Source of the DNA: an uncultured Ilumatobacter sp.
GTDB taxonomy: Bacteria; Actinomycetota; Acidimicrobiia; Acidimicrobiales; Ilumatobacteraceae
Length of the DNA: 64,000 nucleotides
Assembly: GCA_937919625.1 (NCBI GenBank)
Contig: CALFRK010000113.1
Coordinates: 1-64,000 of the forward strand
Reading direction: 5' to 3'
The notes under the pieces were generated by a model that saw only the letters and a list, made by a program, of their open reading frames with translations, did no database searches and had not been told where the DNA came from. Positions 60,301-64,000 of the stretch are shown here, piece after piece (within the stretch, counting starts at the first letter, position 1; each line of letters starts with the position of its first letter). Both the position numbers and the translations under genes were made by a program.

Positions 60301-61745
60301 CGGAACACGGCAACCTCGATCAGCCGATCGACTAGGGCATCTGTCTCGTCGCGACTCGTGACGAGATGGCCGCCCGACAGTGGCGAAGCGACCGAACGCA
60401 AGTGCGGCAGCCACTTCAGCCAGCCAAGCGAGCGGTCGTTGCCGACGGCCGCCACGATCGTCAAGTCCTCGGGGCTGTGAAGCGTGGCGGCTTGGATGGC
60501 GAGCGATGAGACGATGCCGGCAACCAGCCCGCCTTCGCCATGGACACCGATCACGGCGTCGGTGCGCAGATCGACACTGACGGGCACATTGGCAAGCGAA
60601 TCGAGGCCCTCAACGGCGGCGATCGCCTCGTCGCGCAAGTCGTCGGCGCCGCCTTGTTGGAGTTCGATCGCGAACTGCACCTGGGTCGATCCGAGACCCA
60701 GCCGGAGGCTGAGGAAATCGGGGGCGTTGCGTCCGCGGGCCCACAGATCGATTGTCCGCAACTCGGCGCGCCGCACCAGGTCGGCCAGGTCGGGGGCAGC
60801 CCGTAGGCGATCGATCCGCTCGGCATGGCGTAATCCGTCGAGCCGCGAGCGATGTGCGACGAGGCCGTCTCGAAAACTGGCCAGCTGCTTGGCGAAGTTG
60901 CGCCGACCGGATCTCCGGTCCTCGATCGCAGTAGCGACCATCACGACAGGCGAGATCAGTGTGAGCGCAAGGAACTGCGCCTGATGCGTGAAGGCGTACA
61001 TCGCCAGACCGGCGGCGAGCGGGGCCAGCACGGCAAAGATCTGTAGCCTGCGTGGCTCGGGTCGGGTAGGGATCGGGCCAATCGCGTCGCTGGGCCGCTC
61101 GATCACGATCGGCGGCCGGTACGGCGTGCGATGGAACTCGATCTGGCCGAGACGGTCGTGGTGTTCGTGCCCGCTTCGTTCGAACGCTCGGAATGCCAAC
61201 CGCGTTGCACCGAGCCCTACGACGTCGTCGTGGCCGACCGTTGTCAGTCCATCGATTTCGACATCGTTGACCGTGACGCCGTTGGCGGCTCCCGCCATCG
61301 GATGAACGACTACGCGCCGGTTCAGATCAACTTCGATCACGACGTGATGGCGCGATACAGACGGATCATCGATGACAAAATCCGCACCTGGGTCGCGTCC
61401 GATCGAGAAACGGCCCGGTTGCAGCAATCGCCAACATCCAGAGTCGGGCCCGGCGATCACGTCGGCCGTGGTCGCCAAAGCGGGTAGGCGACGGGGGCCT
61501 GTACCCGGGGGGGCAGCTCCGATCACCAATTCGTCGCCCGACATCAGGCCGCTGCGGGCGACGGGCTGATCAGAGTAGAGCAAATGGCCAAGGCGCAGTG
61601 AGCTGAGCGTTGCCTCGTCGTTTGGGCGACCGAGGTAATCGCACAATGCCTCCGCCAACTCGACCACGGTATGAGCCGGGTCGATGACAGCGATGACGTC
61701 GTCGACCCGGCCGGCCGAATCCTGAACACGCAGGATTAGTTCCAC
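57342..61745 (-). CDS. Type VII secretion EccC/EssC-like ATPase: ubiquitin-like/FHA N-terminus plus FtsK/SpoIIIE domains
   Basis: FHA GRFSIGRDPGADFVIDDPSVSRHHVVIE; LIGGTSGSGKSELLQSMVAALAVHHPPTRLNFLFVDYKGGAS; IVDEFATLVKEVPEF, LATQRPSGSVNENILANTNLRISLR; second FGSGGSGKTTLLRTIA. Confidence 0.9.
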   Translation of the reverse strand: MELILRVQDSAGRVDDVIAVIDPAHTVVELAEALCDYLGRPNDEATLSSLRLGHLLYSDQPVARSGLMSGDELVIGAAPPGTGPRRLPALATTADVIAGPDSGCWRLLQPGRFSIGRDPGADFVIDDPSVSRHHVVIEVDLNRRVVVHPMAGAANGVTVNDVEIDGLTTVGHDDVVGLGATRLAFRAFERSGHEHHDRLGQIEFHRTPYRPPIVIERPSDAIGPIPTRPEPRRLQIFAVLAPLAAGLAMYAFTHQAQFLALTLISPVVMVATAIEDRRSGRRNFAKQLASFRDGLVAHRSRLDGLRHAERIDRLRAAPDLADLVRRAELRTIDLWARGRNAPDFLSLRLGLGSTQVQFAIELQQGGADDLRDEAIAAVEGLDSLANVPVSVDLRTDAVIGVHGEGGLVAGIVSSLAIQAATLHSPEDLTIVAAVGNDRSLGWLKWLPHLRSVASPLSGGHLVTSRDETDALVDRLIEVAVFRTIESADRAAERCWPRILLLLDAELAPDAAQVSRLVDLAPLAGISVVWMAASAAGVTRYATRSLAVRQTRGSAMVGTLTSTNSEVPEQQLEVEHLRGRLADRVARSLAPIRDASTASLATSIPRTAPLLDVLGIGNPTAAWVAQLWSGATGYDLRFPIGVGATGNVGLDLVHDGPHTLIGGTSGSGKSELLQSMVAALAVHHPPTRLNFLFVDYKGGASSQVFERLPHTVGYVTNLSAELSLRALTSLRAELNRRMAIMEGRAKDLAEMLEVAPDEAPPSLVIIVDEFATLVKEVPEFVEGVIDIAQRGRSLGIHLVLATQRPSGSVNENILANTNLRISLRMLDRAESTSIIASPAAADIPVPLRGRGLARLGPRQLVEFQSAFAGAPLVSADTRQPVLVAAFTQSDDSPRAVVTTPKSGETAPATHLSALIDVVALANRNAGHPVQRRPWREVLPDTVTLDDVLSMPVAGCAAMVPGRHLSVGLIDAPEQQDQRPGVIDLEEGGGWLVFGSGGSGKTTLLRTIAVSLDRYSPGRPVATIVFDFASRGLAGLRALPSVIDVATGDDLEAVTRHLTTLDAELDRRRHLLAAARAEHLTAYHRDQQQLTRIVVLIDGFGGLSTTLLEPAGGLGMASEMWSELINRLIIDGRQVGIHTVITADRRNAVPSRLHAAVANRLILRHADDGSYAEHGVPLARARGLELTPGRGLLQGGTLIQIASVSSDPTGRAQGETIAAMAAGRADTKLAEMSSVALPEQLLLDDVPTPAAVTSASLAVAIGLIDVSGATAVVDLDWSNLAVAGSPRSGRSTALATVATVLLRQHDDVFVVGPRSSPLAAFGFPRSAFGRAAEVAPFLDQVATHLALGGPDHRVVLVVDDVDTFDDPILSPIFERLANADSLRVVGSLESRAMTGYTTSALVGLLRRARRLLVLQPEDPSAFLQATGVKLPTRPGLRMPPGRGVLLVDRTPTIVQLAVVPGTTANSGEG
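57356..57388. repeat. 33-bp palindromic repeat S2 (perfect)
   Basis: AGTTGGCAGTTGTGCC-T-GGCACAACTGCCAACT, perfect 16-bp arms; first base is the last base of the aldolase TGA; lies within the C-terminal codons of the minus-strand FtsK-like CDS. Confidence 0.93.
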
Positions 61746-61763
61746 GAAATATCTTCCGCCCGG

Positions 61764-62348
61764 CTAGCGGTCGGCTGCGACGACGCTCTGGACTTGCGCC
61801 GTGATGTAGGACGACAGGGTCTGCTCGGCCTCGTCACACTTTGAGCGGGCCGACGTGGTGAAGCCTCCGACGGCTTCGATCGCGGCGAGCTTTGCGTTGC
61901 CTTCCCAGTCTGTCGATTGGAGACGTTGGAAGTTGGTTGTGAGACCCTGGCGCAGCAGCGTGAAATGACGACCGACCAGGGGCACCAACGATTCGAGGGC
62001 CGCGGTGTCGACATCGACATAGTCGACCGTCTGCGGAACGGGCGGCGCTATCGGCCGGTTGTCGATCTGGATGTGGATCGGCTGACCGCCGAGCGACGCG
62101 GCGATGTTGGACGTCGATTGGCGCACGGCGGCGCCCATCGCTGCCATGTCGAGGTGAAGTCGGTTGGCGAAGTCGGCCGACATGCGACCAGATTCAGTCT
62201 TGAAGGCCACGGCGTTCGGGCCGAAATAGCGGACGGCGACGACTTCATTGACCAGTTCGACGAGCGATTGGTGCATCGACTCGAACGCCTCCTGCGCCTG
62301 GCGGCCATAGCCGCGCACGCTCTCTGGGTTGACTCGGATCAAGGTCAT
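61764..62348 (-). CDS. WXG100-like protein, two tandem WXG100-type helical hairpins
   Basis: 194 aa; first half ...VRYFGPNAVAFKTE..., second half ...STDWEGNAKLAAIEAVG...; adjacent to the EccC-like ATPase. Confidence 0.72.
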   Translation of the reverse strand: MTLIRVNPESVRGYGRQAQEAFESMHQSLVELVNEVVAVRYFGPNAVAFKTESGRMSADFANRLHLDMAAMGAAVRQSTSNIAASLGGQPIHIQIDNRPIAPPVPQTVDYVDVDTAALESLVPLVGRHFTLLRQGLTTNFQRLQSTDWEGNAKLAAIEAVGGFTTSARSKCDEAEQTLSSYITAQVQSVVAADR

Positions 62349-62442
62349 GGAGTTCCTCCGCTGGATTCAGCGCCCGCATCTCAGGCGCAAAGTCGACCGT
62401 ATGCAACCGCCGACGCCACGTGAATGGGGAGCACTCCCCCAT

Positions 62443-62475
62443 GGTTGGGAGATGTGCCTGGCACAACTGCCAACT
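62443..62475. repeat. 33-bp palindromic repeat S3
   Basis: GGTTGGGAGATGTGCC-T-GGCACAACTGCCAACT. Confidence 0.85.
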
Positions 62476-62494
62476 GATACTCGCTGCACCGACG

Positions 62495-63187
62495 ATGGCC
62501 TACACCATTCCGCAGCAGACGTACGCTGGGGAAATGCCGACCGAACAGGACCGGGCGCCGGTCTCGCGGGTGCTCGACGTTGACCGCGCGGGATGGTCGA
62601 TGCGATTCAACATCGCCGTCAAGGTCGCCCTGGCCGCGGCGTTCTTCGTAGCGATCGTGTTCACGCCAGACTCGGTCGAGGGCAAGGCGATGCCGATGCG
62701 GGCGCCGTTGTTCCTGGCGTCGGCTGTGCTCGTTCCGGTGATCGGATGGCGAAGGCGATCGAGCCCGTACTCCCACACTGCCGACGCCCTGCTGGCGGCC
62801 CCGTTCCTGCTCGACACGCTCGGCAACCTATTCGGCCTCTACGACGAGTCGCCACGCACCGATGACGTGCTGCACGCCCTGAACTGGGTGCTGCTGGTGG
62901 CAGCGTTCCATGCCTTCCGGTTCCGCAACGTGCACGATCGGCGCGACGCAGTGCTGCTCGGCTATGGGTTCGGAGCGATCACGATCGTGTGGTGGGAGAT
63001 TCTCGAGTGGCTCGTATCGACCGACGGGATCGGGGGTGCCGATGGGCTCTCGCTGACCTACGGCGACACAATCGGCGACCTGCTCCTGTCTAGCACCGGA
63101 GGCCTGGTCGGCTCGCTGTTGGCAGTCGAATGGCTCGGCCCAAAACGAAGTGAGTTGGGAGATGTGCCCGGCACAACTATCAACTGA
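62495..63187 (+). CDS. Hypothetical multi-pass membrane protein
   Basis: Hydrophobic segments; HALNWVLLVAAFHAFRFRNVHDRRDAVLLGYGFGAITIVWWEILEWLV; start uncertain (62495 or 62534). Confidence 0.7.
   Translation: MAYTIPQQTYAGEMPTEQDRAPVSRVLDVDRAGWSMRFNIAVKVALAAAFFVAIVFTPDSVEGKAMPMRAPLFLASAVLVPVIGWRRRSSPYSHTADALLAAPFLLDTLGNLFGLYDESPRTDDVLHALNWVLLVAAFHAFRFRNVHDRRDAVLLGYGFGAITIVWWEILEWLVSTDGIGGADGLSLTYGDTIGDLLLSSTGGLVGSLLAVEWLGPKRSELGDVPGTTIN
63153..63185. repeat. 33-bp palindromic repeat S4, inside overlapping 3' ends of convergent genes
   Basis: AGTTGGGAGATGTGCC-C-GGCACAACTATCAACT. Confidence 0.85.
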
Positions 63188-64000
63188 CGCTGAAGCTGAC
63201 AGCAGCGCCGCCGTCGCTGGCGTTGGTGGCGTGCACCGCGCCGCCGTGTTGTTCGGCGATCTGTCTGACGATCGCCAAGCCGAGCCCTGAGCCTGGCTGC
63301 GAGCGGGCGTCGTCGGCTCGATAGAAGCGGTCGAACACCCGGTCGAGCTCGGCCGGGGCGATACCAGGGCCGCGGTCTCGTACGGTGACCCGACGGTTGG
63401 CGAGCGCGACATCGATCGGCTCGCTCGACGGACTGAACTTGTGGGCATTGCCGAGCAGGTTGGTAACGGCCCGATCGAGCAGCACAGGATTGCCGACCAC
63501 CACGGTCTGCTCGGCCGTCAGGTTGACGGTGCGTTCGGTGCGTCGGCGAAACCGTTCGACCGCAACGGCGACGATCTCGGCCAGGTCGACCTCGGTGACG
63601 GGCTCGGCGCGTGCGAAGTCGTCGGTGGCGAGCAGCATCACCTCGTCGAATAGGTCGCCGAGCTCCTCGATCTCCGACCGAACTCCAGCCAACACGGCAT
63701 CGCGCTCGTCGATCGGGAGGTCGTGAGCGCGCTGGAGGAACTCGATGTTGGCGCGCAGGCTGGTGAGTGGGGTTCGCAGCTCGTGCCCGGCGTCTTGCAC
63801 CAACCGCCGTTGCTGCTCGCGGCTGACCGACAGCGCCACCAGCATCTGGTCGAAACTGGCGGCAAGGCGCCCGACCTCGTCGTCACGATCCAGCCGCAAC
63901 GGTGTCAGGTCGCGAGTGGCAGCGACTCGTTCGGTAGCTGCGGTCAGGTCTTGGAGCGGCTGCGTGGTGCGACGCATCATCAACCAGCCAGCGGCCGCAG
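63180..64000 (-). CDS. Two-component sensor histidine kinase (HAMP-HisKA-HATPase), 5' end beyond window
   Basis: HAMP DRDDEVGRLAASFDQML; QDAGHELRTPLTSLRANIEF; NLLGNAHKFSP; GSGLGLAIVRQIAEQHGG; open frame continues upstream to the window edge (AAAGWLMMRR). Confidence 0.93.
   Translation of the reverse strand, partial: AAAGWLMMRRTTQPLQDLTAATERVAATRDLTPLRLDRDDEVGRLAASFDQMLVALSVSREQQRRLVQDAGHELRTPLTSLRANIEFLQRAHDLPIDERDAVLAGVRSEIEELGDLFDEVMLLATDDFARAEPVTEVDLAEIVAVAVERFRRRTERTVNLTAEQTVVVGNPVLLDRAVTNLLGNAHKFSPSSEPIDVALANRRVTVRDRGPGIAPAELDRVFDRFYRADDARSQPGSGLGLAIVRQIAEQHGGAVHATNASDGGAAVSFSVS

Overview
The window is high-GC DNA, about 64 kb, densely coding. It is probably an actinobacterial and Acidimicrobiia-like chromosome; this is inferred from the mix of F420/PPOX-type enzymes, WS/DGAT, EccC-like ATPase and SARP-type regulator, with no marker gene to confirm it. 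I saw no rRNA, tRNA, CRISPR array, prophage or transposase gene. The main blocks are: (1) 1-14.6 kb, a BMP-type nucleoside ABC transporter followed by a molybdenum hydroxylase (FAD-2Fe2S fusion plus Mo subunit), a nitrilase-family hydrolase, an SsnA-like amidohydrolase, an LLM oxidoreductase, a DpaL-like lyase and YqeB/YqeC-like accessory proteins, which resembles the enterobacterial ygeX/yqeBC/ssnA/xdhD purine-ureide cluster; (2) a cysQ-cysD-cysNC operon led by a cysteine-free Rrf2 regulator; (3) ligAB-like genes, an S1C protease, cspA and an isobutyryl-CoA-mutase-like two-subunit B12 mutase; (4) a PEP-utilising enzyme lacking the ATP-grasp domain; (5) a 35.2-38.6 kb single-polypeptide SARP(wHTH-BTAD)-STAND-TM-BMP receptor; (6) P-type ATPase, GH3, rhodanese, a WS/DGAT with a histone-like tail and an acyl-CoA synthetase; (7) an EccC/EssC-like FHA-FtsK ATPase with a double WXG100-like partner. 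Across the window there is also a dispersed palindromic repeat family (core GTTGTGYCnGRCACAAC, with compensatory changes). It has short 33-bp forms, two long ~125-bp forms with similar ends, and copies that overlap stop codons or encode protein C-termini. The best candidates for something undescribed are the SARP-STAND-BMP receptor, the palindrome family and the purine-type cluster.
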